53,802 nucleotides of DNA from Acidobacteriota bacterium (GTDB lineage: Bacteria > Acidobacteriota > Vicinamibacteria > Marinacidobacterales > SMYC01). The notes below the pieces were generated by a model. It was given only the letters and a program-made list of their open reading frames with translations. It did no database searches and was not told the DNA's origin. The stretch is from NCBI GenBank assembly GCA_004356105.1, contig SMYC01000082.1, forward strand, positions 1 through 53,802, read 5' to 3'. This document shows positions 19,572 through 28,635 of the stretch, piece after piece. Position 1 is the stretch's first letter. Every line of letters begins with the position of its first letter. A program made the position numbers and the translations under genes.

Positions 19572-20950
19572 GCCGCATTCTTGTCGTTGACGACGAAGAG
19601 TCCATGCGCCAGCTTCTCGAGATAGCACTCGGGAAAGACGGGCATCGCATCACTTTGGCCGATTCTGGCAAGGCAGCGACGAAGCTCATCGATGAGAATT
19701 CGTTCGACCTCGTGATTTCCGATATCAAAATGCCGGACATGAGCGGGGTCGAGGTTTTGCGCCACGTGAAGGAGACGGAGCCGAGCACACCGGTCATCAT
19801 GGTGACGGCCTATGCGTCGGCGGAAACCGCGGTCGAGGCCCTTCGTCTCGGGGCCTACGACTACCTCACCAAACCGTTCAAAGTCGACGAGCTCAAGGCC
19901 AATATTCGAAATGCTCTCGAGAAAAAGGAGCTCAAAGAAGAGGTGTTTCATCTGAAGCGAGAGCTTCGGCACAAACATGGACTCGATAACATGCTCGGCC
20001 GCTCGGCGAAGATGGTCGAGCTATTCGAGCATATTCAATTTGTTGCCGTCACGAACAGCACCGTCTTGATCACCGGGGATAGCGGAACGGGGAAGGAGCT
20101 CGTCGCGCGCGCTCTCCACGTCGGCAGTCCCCGCGCGTCGGAGGCTTTTGTGTCCATCAACTGTGGTGCGATTACGGAGACTTTGCTCGAAAGCGAGCTG
20201 TTCGGGCACATGAAGGGTTCATTCACAGGAGCGATTACCACTCACAAAGGGCTTTTCGAAGTAGCCCATCGCGGAACGATCTTCCTCGATGAGATAGGTG
20301 AAATGAGCCCGGCGATGCAGGTCAAGCTCCTGCGCGTGTTGCAAGAAAGACGCATCCGCCGCATCGGCGGGACGGAGGAGATTGAAGTCGACGTCCGGAT
20401 TCTTGCCGCGACCAACAAGGACCTCGAAGCGGGTCTTCGGGACAGAACGTTTCGTGAGGATCTGTATTACCGTTTGAACGTCATCCCAATCTGGCTGCCG
20501 CCGCTCCGCGAGCGCCGCGACGATATCCCGCTTCTCGCCGAGCATTTTCTCGTGAAGGCCTGCAAATCGATGGGCAGGAACATCCACAAGATCTCTGAAC
20601 AGGCCATCGAGCTCATGACGCGATACGATTGGCCCGGCAATGTCCGCGAGCTCGAAAACGTGATCGAGCGCGGTGTGGCGCTCGAGCCGACGACCGTCAT
20701 CCTGCCCGAGCGGCTGCCCGAGAAGATTAGAACCTTTGGTGACGCTCCGGCCAACATGCCCGATGACGCTGGATCTGACGTGCTGCCGGCGGAGGGCGTC
20801 GATTTCAACGAGCGTGTCGCGACGATGGAAAAACAACTCTTATGCACCGCGATGGCGCGTTCGGGCGGCGTCCAGACCAAAGCGGCCAAGCTGCTCCGCA
20901 TGAACCTACGGTCGTTCCGTTACCTGTTGCAAAAATACAACTTGCGGTGA
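19568..20950 (+). CDS. pilR: PilR, sigma-54-dependent response regulator
   Basis: A 460-residue NtrC-family activator. The receiver domain (1-120) has phospho-acceptor Asp52 and Lys102. The AAA+ domain has Walker A GDSGTGKE (170-177) and the sigma-54 contact loop GSFTGA, a mild variant of GAFTGA. A C-terminal Fis-type helix-turn-helix (TKAAKLLRMNLRSFRYLLQKY) binds DNA. The start is TTG 19568, overlapping the pilS stop. A textbook sigma-54 promoter lies downstream in front of pilA, its expected target. Confidence 0.94.
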   Translation: MSRILVVDDEESMRQLLEIALGKDGHRITLADSGKAATKLIDENSFDLVISDIKMPDMSGVEVLRHVKETEPSTPVIMVTAYASAETAVEALRLGAYDYLTKPFKVDELKANIRNALEKKELKEEVFHLKRELRHKHGLDNMLGRSAKMVELFEHIQFVAVTNSTVLITGDSGTGKELVARALHVGSPRASEAFVSINCGAITETLLESELFGHMKGSFTGAITTHKGLFEVAHRGTIFLDEIGEMSPAMQVKLLRVLQERRIRRIGGTEEIEVDVRILAATNKDLEAGLRDRTFREDLYYRLNVIPIWLPPLRERRDDIPLLAEHFLVKACKSMGRNIHKISEQAIELMTRYDWPGNVRELENVIERGVALEPTTVILPERLPEKIRTFGDAPANMPDDAGSDVLPAEGVDFNERVATMEKQLLCTAMARSGGVQTKAAKLLRMNLRSFRYLLQKYNLR

Positions 20951-21101
20951 GAGCGCCCGGTGCCGACTTCATTACACATCCATGGATACGTTTTTTTGGG
21001 CTCCGGTCGGGTAATTAGGGCGAAAAATTCGTGAGCACACTGACAAAAAATGGGAGCCTGGTGCGTCTCGACTCTCGCATCGCGATGGTCTCTTTGGAGC
21101 A

Positions 21102-21123
21102 AGCTCTTTTAATTAACAGAGCT
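21102..21123 (+). promoter_or_regulatory. Inverted repeat, candidate PilR enhancer site
   Basis: AGCTCT (21102-21107) and AGAGCT (21118-21123) flank an AT-rich spacer (TTTAATTAAC). It lies about 50-70 bases upstream of the -24 box, near the range for NtrC-family enhancers. The dyad is visible; the binding protein is inference. Confidence 0.3.
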
Positions 21124-21171
21124 CAAAAGGGTTATTCTATGGCTTTCCGGTGTGACGCCTCCTCTGCGTTC

Positions 21172-21188
21172 TGGCACGCGGGTTGCTT
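21172..21188 (+). promoter_or_regulatory. Sigma-54 (-24/-12) promoter of pilA
   Basis: TGGCAC, five bases (GCGGG), then TTGCTT matches the sigma-54 consensus TGGCAC-N5-TTGC(A/T) with the invariant GG and GC exactly spaced. It lies about 130 bases before the pilA start and directly downstream of the pilSR genes. Confidence 0.88.
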
Positions 21189-21315
21189 TAATCGGTCGAT
21201 GATCGTCGAATGACACTGTTTTTCCAACTTGGGCGGGACGCCGTTTGGGTGTCCGATATCGTGACGGCCCATGAGGGTAATGGAAGGTAGGGAAATGCTA
21301 AGAAGGGGGGCTCTA

Positions 21316-21870
21316 ATGGGGCATAGAGTCAAGAGGGCGAAAGACGGTTTCACGCTTATCGAGCTTTTGATCGTCGTTGCGATCATCGGCATCATTGCGG
21401 CCATCGCCATTCCCAACCTTCTGCGCGCTCGTGTGGCTGCCAACGAAGCCACGGTGATCGGTGATACTCGCACCATCATGTCCGCCAACGCGACCTATGC
21501 GGCGTCTAACTGCGGATTCTTCGGGTCGAGCCTTCTGTGTTTGACCCGGGATTCCGGCGGCGCCATTTGCATTCCGAACTATCCTGCACAAGCGCCGCAA
21601 TTTGTCGGCGGCGATGTCGGGCGTTTGACCCCTTACCTCAAAAGCGGGTACAACCGAGACTACGCTCCGAACGGCGTGCTCAGCAACATCAACGCCAGCG
21701 TCTGTGATCCGGCCTCGTTTCTCGATTACTGCTACAGCGGAACGCCGGCCAATGTCGGCAGCAGCGGTGTGCGAAGCTTCGCGGGCACCTCGGCGGGAGC
21801 GATCTTCCAGGACGTGACGGGCGTTTTGCTACCCTGCCCGGTTCCGGGTGGCACCGAAACGCTCAGCTAG
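21316..21870 (+). CDS. pilA: Major type IV pilin PilA
   Basis: A 184-residue prepilin. A basic leader ending KDG precedes the cleavage site G/F, and the mature protein begins FTLIELLIVVAIIGIIAAIA with Glu5, the type IVa signature. The globular part has several Cys, including a C-terminal pair. ATG 21316 gives an 11-residue leader and has AAGGGGG 6 bases upstream; ATG 21295 (18-residue leader, GGTAGGG upstream) is an equally possible start. Expressed from the sigma-54 promoter; processed by PilD encoded downstream. Confidence 0.93.
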   Translation: MGHRVKRAKDGFTLIELLIVVAIIGIIAAIAIPNLLRARVAANEATVIGDTRTIMSANATYAASNCGFFGSSLLCLTRDSGGAICIPNYPAQAPQFVGGDVGRLTPYLKSGYNRDYAPNGVLSNINASVCDPASFLDYCYSGTPANVGSSGVRSFAGTSAGAIFQDVTGVLLPCPVPGGTETLS

Positions 21871-22013
21871 TTCCAGGGGACTAGTACCTGCGGGATATTC
21901 TGAGACCGCTGCTGGCCCGACACGCTTTATCCGATGTGGTAAAATATCTTCAAAAGCTCACACAAGGTTCGGAAACTTCACCCAAAACGGCTCCTCGAAT
22001 TTGATATATCGGA

Positions 22014-22946
22014 ATGTCTGCTGTCGAAACGATTGGTCTCACAAAAGACTATGAAGTCGGCTTCCTGAAGAAGCCGCACAGGGCGCTCGACCATCTTGAC
22101 CTCGAGGTCGAGCAAGGTGAGATCTTCGGACTCATTGGACCCAACGGGGCGGGGAAGACCACGACGTTGAAGCTCCTTATGGGCCTCGTCTTCCCCACCG
22201 AGGGTGAGGCGCGTATCCTCGGCAAGCCCGTCGACGACCGAAGGATGAAGGCCGAGATCGGCTATTTGCCGGAACAGCCTTATTTCTACGACTATTTGAC
22301 GGGTCGAGAGCTTCTGAATTATTTTGGCCAGCTTTTTGGCTTGAGCTCCGCCGAGCGGAGATCGCGCGCCGATGAGCTACTTGCGAAGGTCGGGATCACT
22401 TCGGCCGCGGATGTTCAGCTCCGCAAATATTCGAAGGGCATGACGCAGCGGCTCGGCGTGGCCCAGGCACTCTTGAACCGTCCCAGAGTCGTCTTCTTGG
22501 ACGAGCCCATGTCGGGACTCGATCCCGTCGGTCGGCGCGAGATGACGCTTCTCGTACGCGAGCTCCAGGGCTCGGGCGTCACGGTGTTCTTCTGTTCACA
22601 TATCCTTCCGGATGTCGAGCAGCTCTGCGATCGCGTCGCGATTCTCGACAAGGGGAAGCTCGTAGCGGTAGGCCGCATGAGCGAGATCCTCGACGTCTCG
22701 ATCGACACGATCGAAGTCGTGGCGGACAACGTCGAGGCGGAGCTCGAAGTGAAGCTCCGTCCGCTCTGTCGATCCCTCGAGAGAGTCGGCGACCGCGTTC
22801 GCTTGTCCTGCGCGGAGCAAGCCGATTTCGACGACGCCGCCGCGGAATTGATGCAGGGGGGGGGTCGTTTGCTTTCAGTCACTCCGGTGAAACAAACCCT
22901 AGAAGATCTTTTTGTCCGTAAAGTCGGAGAGAAGGCACAAACGTGA
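22014..22946 (+). CDS. ABC transporter ATP-binding protein (PilH-like position)
   Basis: A 310-residue ABC ATPase: Walker A GPNGAGKTT, Q-loop near LPEQPYFYDYLTG, signature YSKGMTQRL, Walker B VVFLDEPMSGLDP and switch SHIL. A C-terminal extension after about residue 215 is typical of ABC-2 exporters. It overlaps its permease as GTGA. An ABC pair at this place in the pil cluster matches pilH/pilI of Myxococcus, where it is needed for pili. The substrate cannot be read from sequence. Confidence 0.9.
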   Translation: MSAVETIGLTKDYEVGFLKKPHRALDHLDLEVEQGEIFGLIGPNGAGKTTTLKLLMGLVFPTEGEARILGKPVDDRRMKAEIGYLPEQPYFYDYLTGRELLNYFGQLFGLSSAERRSRADELLAKVGITSAADVQLRKYSKGMTQRLGVAQALLNRPRVVFLDEPMSGLDPVGRREMTLLVRELQGSGVTVFFCSHILPDVEQLCDRVAILDKGKLVAVGRMSEILDVSIDTIEVVADNVEAELEVKLRPLCRSLERVGDRVRLSCAEQADFDDAAAELMQGGGRLLSVTPVKQTLEDLFVRKVGEKAQT

Positions 22947-23710
22947 TTCGCGTCGGCTACATCGCGCTCAATACCTATCGGGAGACGGTGCGAGACAAAG
23001 TTCTCTACAATCTCGTGCTCTTCGCGTTGCTCATGATCGCGAGCTCCTACATCCTGGGGAAGATATCGGTCTACCAGGAAGTAAAGATCATCAAGGACCT
23101 GGGATTGGCCGCGATCTCGATCTTCGGGATGGCCATCGCGATCTTCGTCGGGATCGGCCTCGTCTCGAAAGAGATCGACAAACGAACGCTCTATAGCCTG
23201 CTCCCGAAGCCGATAACGCGTGTGCAATTCCTTCTCGGGAAGTATTTTGGTCTCTGCCTGACCGTGCTCGTGAACGTGCTCGTGATGACGGCCGGGCTCT
23301 ACTTCTTGCTCTTTTTGATGTCGGAGCCTTTCGAGCCAGCGCTCTTGAAAGCGATTTTCCTCATCTACGTGAAGCTCACGGTCCTCGTCGGTGTTGCGCT
23401 CTTGTTCAGCACTTTTACATCGTCGACCTTGGCCGGTGTTTTTGCTGGATTCGTTTACGTCGTGGGTTATTTTTCCACCGACCTCAAGAATTTCGACAGC
23501 GTCGTCGACACGGGTGCTCTCCCCCAGATCACGAAAGCTCTCTACTACCTGCTGCCTAATTTCAAGAATTTCGACATCAAGGCGCCCATCGTTGCCGGCG
23601 ACATCGTGCCGATGACGCAAATCGTGTGGGCGACAGCCTATGGCTTGGTCTATGTGAGCTTGCTGCTCGTCGCTTCCGCTTGGGTGTTCCAAAGACGTAA
23701 TCTCAAATAG
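22943..23710 (+). CDS. ABC-2 type permease (PilI-like position)
   Basis: A 255-residue membrane protein with about six helices and an ABC-2 permease pattern; it carries the cytoplasmic motif KEIDKRTLYSLLPKPITR after the second helix. The start GTG 22943 overlaps the ATPase gene. The pair probably forms a homodimeric transporter. Place and partner point to the PilI component of the pilus cluster; the family alone does not prove a pilus role. Confidence 0.85.
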   Translation: MIRVGYIALNTYRETVRDKVLYNLVLFALLMIASSYILGKISVYQEVKIIKDLGLAAISIFGMAIAIFVGIGLVSKEIDKRTLYSLLPKPITRVQFLLGKYFGLCLTVLVNVLVMTAGLYFLLFLMSEPFEPALLKAIFLIYVKLTVLVGVALLFSTFTSSTLAGVFAGFVYVVGYFSTDLKNFDSVVDTGALPQITKALYYLLPNFKNFDIKAPIVAGDIVPMTQIVWATAYGLVYVSLLLVASAWVFQRRNLK

Positions 23711-23715
23711 TCGGG

Positions 23716-24585
23716 ATGAAGCTGCTTCGCCTCTTCGCGTTGATGGGTCCGCTCGCTGGGATCTTCTTGATCCAGAGTCACATTGACGAGCAGTTCGGGG
23801 AGTACCGAGCGACGGAAGAGATTCTCTACATCGATAACGGCAAGTTGCTGAAGAAAGCCATGATTGGCTTCGAGAATCTGGGCGCGGATCTCTATTGGCT
23901 TCGCACCGTCCAGTATTTCGGCCGCAAACGCTTGATGGTCACGACGAAGAACTATGCGCTTCTCGCACCGCTTCTCCGCATCACGGTCGATCTCGACCCT
24001 GAGATGAAGATCGCCTTTTCCTATGGGGCGACCTTTCTCGCCGAGCCGTTTCCGATGGGTGCCGGCCTGCCGTCCAAAGGGATCGAGATCATCGACGAGG
24101 GTATCAGGAATCACCCAGGCTATTGGCGCTTCTATCTCGATAAGGGATTCATCTATTCGGAGCATCTCGGGGACTACAAAAAGGCGGCCGCCATCTTTCT
24201 AGAGGGCAGTGAGCTCGAAGGGGCGCCCTATTGGATGGTCGCCATCGCCGGCCGCACGCTGGCGAAAGGCGGCGAAAGGGAAACGTCACGTATTTTGTGG
24301 AATGGTCTCCACAAGAGCGCTGAAACGGAGCAGCAACGCGAGAATGCCGCGACGCACCTGCAGCAGCTCGATGCGCTCGACGAGATGGATTCTTATAACG
24401 AGGTTGTCGAACAATACCACGAGCGGACGGGTGAATTTCCGCGGCGATGGCAGGATCTCATCGGGTCTGGCTTTTTGACGGCGGTCCCCACGGATCCGAC
24501 CGACGTTCCCTATGTGCTCGACCCAGAAAGCCACCGCGTCGTGTTGCGCCTCGATTCCGGGCTCGGGGGCCTCCCGACACGTTGA
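23716..24585 (+). CDS. Exported TPR-like protein with pseudopilin-like C-terminus
   Basis: A 289-residue protein with an N-terminal membrane helix or signal (LLRLFALMGPLAGIFLI), then TPR-like helices (about 80-235). The C-terminus (FPRRWQDLIGSGFL..VPTDPTDVPYVLDP) resembles the end of GspG-type pseudopilins and related secreted proteins. It sits between the ABC permease and pilD with tight spacing and a TTGA overlap, so it is probably part of the pilus operon. In Myxococcus a third gene (pilG) accompanies pilHI; I cannot say if this is its analogue. Confidence 0.8.
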   Translation: MKLLRLFALMGPLAGIFLIQSHIDEQFGEYRATEEILYIDNGKLLKKAMIGFENLGADLYWLRTVQYFGRKRLMVTTKNYALLAPLLRITVDLDPEMKIAFSYGATFLAEPFPMGAGLPSKGIEIIDEGIRNHPGYWRFYLDKGFIYSEHLGDYKKAAAIFLEGSELEGAPYWMVAIAGRTLAKGGERETSRILWNGLHKSAETEQQRENAATHLQQLDALDEMDSYNEVVEQYHERTGEFPRRWQDLIGSGFLTAVPTDPTDVPYVLDPESHRVVLRLDSGLGGLPTR

Positions 24586-25367
24586 CAGAGCTAGAAGGAC
24601 CGGTCTGGCTGCTTCCCGCTTTCGCAGGATTTTTTGGGCTCGTCTGGGGGAGTTTCTTGAACGTTGTGATCCATCGGCTTCCCTTGAGGGAGTCGCTCGT
24701 GACACCTCGCTCGCGCTGTCCTTCGTGCCGCAGACTCGTGGCGTCCTACGACAACATCCCGGTCGTGAGCTACATTTTGCTTCGTGGACGCTGTCGTCAT
24801 TGCAGTGGTTCAATCTCGATACGCTATCCCGGGGTAGAGCTTGCTATGGCTGCCGCGTCGCTACTCTCGTTCATGAGACACGGGCCGAGCCTCGAATATC
24901 TCGTCGAGCTCGCCTTTGTCGCAGCGATGTTAGCGCTCATTTTCATCGACTTCGATCACCAAATTCTCCCGGACAGCATTACACTTTCCGGCGTCGTTTT
25001 AGGGCTCGCGCTTGCTTGGCCCCGCGAAACGCTCACCTTTATCGATGCGCTGAAAGGAGCCGCGCTCGGGGCTTCCGTTTTGTTTCTTGTCTCCGAGGCT
25101 TACTTCCTCCTCAAGAAAGTCGAGGGGATGGGGTTCGGTGACGTCAAGATGATGGGGATGGTCGGCGCCTTCGTTGCGTGGAAAGGTGTGCTGCTGACAT
25201 TGTTCCTCGGCTCGCTCACGGGCTCCGTCGTCGGCATCATCGTCATTCGAAGAAGCGGCGGGGACATGAAGACGAAGCTCCCGTTCGGAACGTTTCTCGG
25301 CATGGGCGCCATCGCGACGATCTATGCCGGTGAGCGCGTGATCGATTGGTATTCCGGAAAGTTCTAA
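24582..25367 (+). CDS. pilD: Prepilin peptidase PilD
   Basis: A 261-residue membrane aspartyl protease and N-methyltransferase that trims and methylates prepilins. It has the N-terminal cytoplasmic zinc site with two CxxC pairs (CPSC, CRHC) and the two catalytic Asp motifs IDFDHQILPD and GFGDVKMM between membrane helices. I chose TTG 24582, overlapping the previous stop, because the first helix (WLLPAFAGFFGLVWGSFLN) follows directly; an in-frame start at 24447 would add 45 Arg/Pro-rich residues. Substrates here include PilA and the PilW-like protein. Confidence 0.93.
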   Translation: MTELEGPVWLLPAFAGFFGLVWGSFLNVVIHRLPLRESLVTPRSRCPSCRRLVASYDNIPVVSYILLRGRCRHCSGSISIRYPGVELAMAAASLLSFMRHGPSLEYLVELAFVAAMLALIFIDFDHQILPDSITLSGVVLGLALAWPRETLTFIDALKGAALGASVLFLVSEAYFLLKKVEGMGFGDVKMMGMVGAFVAWKGVLLTLFLGSLTGSVVGIIVIRRSGGDMKTKLPFGTFLGMGAIATIYAGERVIDWYSGKF

Positions 25368-25391
25368 TACAGGATTCTAGAAACAAGCCCC

Positions 25392-27242
25392 ATGTTCTCG
25401 CGCGAAGCACGCGTTCGGATCTTCCTAGCCCTTTTGATCCTCGTGCTCGTGCTCACCAATAGCCAGAGCCTCCAGGTCTCCTACCAATCCCGCGGCGTTC
25501 TCAGCGAGCTATTCGAGTCGCGCTCACGCGAAACGGCTTTGCGCATCGTCTCTGATATCGGAGAAGGGCGCGACGAAGCCGTCAGCGTTCTGTCGGCCCG
25601 ACTCGAGAATCTAGCCAAACACCGCGAGCTCATCTCTATCTGCGTCCTCGATTGGAGCGGACGGCTCGTTGCAGGTGGGGCTTGCGGCCCTCCTGAGAGC
25701 GACGAGGTCGAAGCTTTGACGCGCGTGGGCTTTGACGAGCTTCGTGAGAGTGGCTGGATGATGAGTGAAGTGGCGCCCGCCTATGATGTGGACCGCGCCC
25801 GCGCCTTCGCCTACTTGGTGCTTCCCAGTATTCCGCAGCAGAGCGCTGTGCGCGGCATCTTGCGGATCGAGGTACCGGCTCCACGTCTTGCCGAGGCGAA
25901 CCGGCGATTTCGAACGACACTCATCTATCAAGTCTTCGCTCTGAGTCTCGTGCTTCTCGCCATTGTATTGTTTTTGAACAGCCTGCTCGCGCCCCAGCGT
26001 CGGCTCGTCGCGGAAGCCCGATCCGTTTTGAGCGAGCTCAGAGAGAGCGGAATCGATGAGACCGACGAAAGTGAATTTCTTTTGACGACGTTTCAGGAGG
26101 TCGTCGCGCGCTTGAAGGAAAAGGAGCGAGAGCTCTCGGGTTTGCATCAGCTCGAGAAGGCGCGCGCCGACGAGACGGAGGCGCTTGCGAGCGACATCAT
26201 CCGCAGCATGACGACGGGTCTCGTGAGCCTCGACCCGTCGGGAACAGTGGTGTTGGTCAATCCGGCGGCGGAGCGCATTTTCGGCCTCGAAGCGGCAAAA
26301 GTGCTGAAGCTCCCTTTTGCCGAAGTCTTTCCGGGCTCTCCGGCGCTTGCGGCGCGCGCCGATGAAGCTCTCCAGCACGGCGCCTATCACCTTCGAGGAC
26401 AGGCGCTTTACGAGAAGGAAGGCGGCGAGACGCTACACCTCGGTGTGAGCGTCATCCCGCTTCTGGCTTCGGATGGCGGCCCGAGAGGTGCCATATGCTT
26501 GTTCGCCGATCTGACCGAAATCGTCGAGCTGCGCGAGCGATTGTTGCTCAAGGAGAACCTCGCTCGGCTGGGTGAAATGGTTGCCGGGATTGCCCATGAG
26601 TTTCGAAACGGCCTCGGGACGATCATGGGCAATGCCAAGCTTCTGAAACAGCAGGGCGGAGTGGAATCGGAAGAGCTCGCCGACGCGCTTCTCGAAGAGA
26701 GCCACGCGCTCGCTCGCGTCGTGACCGAGTTCCTTCAATTTGCGCGGCCCGAATCACTCCAGCTGGAAGCGGTCGATCTCGGCGCGCTCGTGCGCGACCT
26801 TTTGGATGAGTTGAAGCAGCGCGCCGAGCGGGACGACGTTCACCTTTCGCTCGAAGCCGATGGTGTGATTAGCCTTCCGGCCGACGAGCCCATGCTTCGC
26901 AAAGCGATCTGGAACCTCGTTGTCAATGCGATTGAAGCGGTGGCGGATTCCGAGTCGAAAAAGGGTTGGGTCCGAGTCGAGCTTGCCTGTAACGGCAATT
27001 TCGCGACGATTCGGGTCATCGACGACGGACCCGGCGTCGAGGACTCGGAGCGGGAGAAAATTTTTACGCCGTTCAGGACGGGGAAGGTGAATGGTACCGG
27101 GCTCGGTCTGTCCGTGGTCCAGAAAATCATCGTTTCGCACAACGGAACCGTGGAGCTCGAGAAGACGGATGGCGGTGCGAGCTTTGCCATCCGCCTTCCC
27201 GTGACGGGGGACACGCCCGAATATTCCGAGGACTGGCTGTAA
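25392..27242 (+). CDS. Membrane sensor histidine kinase (NtrB/AtoS-like)
   Basis: A 616-residue kinase: first membrane helix about 8-28, an extracytoplasmic sensor domain, second helix about 177-197, a HAMP-like/coiled linker (200-262), a PAS domain (263-380), a HisKA domain with His402 in AHEFRNGLGT, and HATPase motifs NLVVNAIEA, DDGPGV and GTGLGLSVV. The expected partner is the NtrC-type regulator at 29188, separated by two genes. It begins 24 bases after pilD, so it may be co-transcribed with the pilus genes. The signal sensed is unknown. Confidence 0.9.
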   Translation: MFSREARVRIFLALLILVLVLTNSQSLQVSYQSRGVLSELFESRSRETALRIVSDIGEGRDEAVSVLSARLENLAKHRELISICVLDWSGRLVAGGACGPPESDEVEALTRVGFDELRESGWMMSEVAPAYDVDRARAFAYLVLPSIPQQSAVRGILRIEVPAPRLAEANRRFRTTLIYQVFALSLVLLAIVLFLNSLLAPQRRLVAEARSVLSELRESGIDETDESEFLLTTFQEVVARLKEKERELSGLHQLEKARADETEALASDIIRSMTTGLVSLDPSGTVVLVNPAAERIFGLEAAKVLKLPFAEVFPGSPALAARADEALQHGAYHLRGQALYEKEGGETLHLGVSVIPLLASDGGPRGAICLFADLTEIVELRERLLLKENLARLGEMVAGIAHEFRNGLGTIMGNAKLLKQQGGVESEELADALLEESHALARVVTEFLQFARPESLQLEAVDLGALVRDLLDELKQRAERDDVHLSLEADGVISLPADEPMLRKAIWNLVVNAIEAVADSESKKGWVRVELACNGNFATIRVIDDGPGVEDSEREKIFTPFRTGKVNGTGLGLSVVQKIIVSHNGTVELEKTDGGASFAIRLPVTGDTPEYSEDWL

Positions 27243-27344
27243 ATTGCCGCTTTCCTTTTTGGTCGTAAACGAGGTATTCTAGAGTACTTAGGAATCCAGA
27301 CAAGGTCACTTCTGGTCGCGATTTGGTCAGGTCAGGGAGGACTC

Positions 27345-28511
27345 ATGGCATCACCAGGGGACCGTGGCGGCGGCAAGAAGGCGGCCGGCGCCAAAGAAAT
27401 GACGCGCTGCTCTCATTGTGGCGCCAAGAACAAGAAATCGTTCGAGTACTGCGTCCGATGCTCGGAGTCATTGCAAGATGTCGCCGAGTTGGGCGGAGGC
27501 GCGGGCCCGCGTTCGCCCATGGTCGCGATCGTAGTTGTTGTGCTCGCGGCCGTCGGGGCATTCTACGCGTTCTCTTTCGGTCGAAACTCCCCAACCGAGC
27601 AACCGCAGCCCGCCGCGTCGGTGACGAGTCGGGCTCCGGCCATGGAGGTCGTGCGGCCGGCCGGGCCGATTCTCGAGGATATTGATGCGCAATTAGCCAC
27701 TGAGAACTATTCCGACGCGATTGCCGCGTTTCGGCAGCGTGACTACCCCAAAGCCATCTCGTTGTTCGAGGAGCTCGCGCGTGATTTGCCGGAAAATGCC
27801 CGCGTTCTGCAATATCTCGGGCTCTCTCACTTCCATAGCGGAGACTTTGCGAGCTCCAAACGGACGCTTGCAGCCGCACGCGAGATTCGGCCCGACTCTT
27901 TCGAGCTGCTGGATCACTATGTGACCGCGTGCAAGAAGGACGGCGACGACGAAAGCGCCTTCGCTGCGCTCAAGGACTTCGTCGATCGTCGGCCAGAGGA
28001 GCTCGAAGCGAGGCTCGAGCTCGCGCGGATCGCCCGCGCCACGGGCGACGAAGACGTCGCGATAGAGCAGACGGAGTACCTGGCAACGACCCGAGCGACG
28101 GATCCCGAGTTCGTGTACGAGTACGGCGTCAGCCTCAAAAACGCGGGGAAGCTGGACGAAGCGAAAGCGGTGCTCCGGAGCTCGATCGAGCTCGACCCTA
28201 GCTCCGCCGCGGCGCATCACGCCCTCGGTGTCACCGAGCTCATCTCGGGAAACGCCCGCGGGGCCCTCGCATCTCTCGAAAAAGCCGTCGCGGCGGCGCC
28301 AGATAACGGCGACTATCAATTTAGCCTCGCTCAGACCTACGAGGAGCTTGACCGCATTCCAGAATCTTTGGCGGCCTACGAAGCATATGTGCAGCATGCG
28401 CGCCCCGATGACACGCGCGCTCCTATCGTGCGCAAACAGCTCGAGCTCGCGAAAAAAGCCCTCGCCGAGCGTGAGAAGGAACGCCGTGAATTTCGACTTG
28501 TGAAAACCTGA
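27345..28511 (+). CDS. Zinc-ribbon, single-TM TPR protein
   Basis: A 388-residue protein. An N-terminal cytoplasmic zinc ribbon (CSHC at 22-25 and CVRC near 36-39) is followed by one membrane helix (about 59-80), a Pro-rich linker and about seven TPR units to near residue 365. The start ATG 27345 has GGGAGG 4 bases upstream. It lies between a histidine kinase and its likely response regulator, so a role in assembling or sensing an envelope complex is possible, but nothing in the sequence fixes the function. Confidence 0.82.
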   Translation: MASPGDRGGGKKAAGAKEMTRCSHCGAKNKKSFEYCVRCSESLQDVAELGGGAGPRSPMVAIVVVVLAAVGAFYAFSFGRNSPTEQPQPAASVTSRAPAMEVVRPAGPILEDIDAQLATENYSDAIAAFRQRDYPKAISLFEELARDLPENARVLQYLGLSHFHSGDFASSKRTLAAAREIRPDSFELLDHYVTACKKDGDDESAFAALKDFVDRRPEELEARLELARIARATGDEDVAIEQTEYLATTRATDPEFVYEYGVSLKNAGKLDEAKAVLRSSIELDPSSAAAHHALGVTELISGNARGALASLEKAVAAAPDNGDYQFSLAQTYEELDRIPESLAAYEAYVQHARPDDTRAPIVRKQLELAKKALAEREKERREFRLVKT

Positions 28512-28635
28512 CTCATGCTGTAGCATACATGGATCACTAAAAATTGAGAATCGTGGGGGGGCTTCTTTGGATTACTCTTGGCTTCCCGCGACATTCAGCT
28601 CCACTGAGCTATAGAGCTGGTTGAGGAGGGACGTG

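Larger units (their letters stand above)
20951..21315 (+). promoter_or_regulatory. pilR-pilA intergenic regulatory region
   Basis: A 365-base gene-free stretch. It holds a ten-base palindrome ATCCATGGAT (20978-20987) followed by seven T, an AT-rich inverted repeat at 21102-21123 and the sigma-54 promoter at 21172-21188. The leader from promoter to start codon is about 110 bases and contains two possible upstream ATG codons (21271, 21295) in frame with pilA. A 60-codon frame starting at GTG 21031 crosses the promoter and is not credible. Confidence 0.7.

Noticed and set aside
20978-20987. ATCCATGGAT followed by T7 as a pilR terminator
   Set aside because: A ten-base palindrome without a loop cannot form a normal terminator stem.
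21031-21213. 60-codon frame in the pilR-pilA spacer
   Set aside because: It runs through the sigma-54 promoter and lacks a ribosome site or homology.
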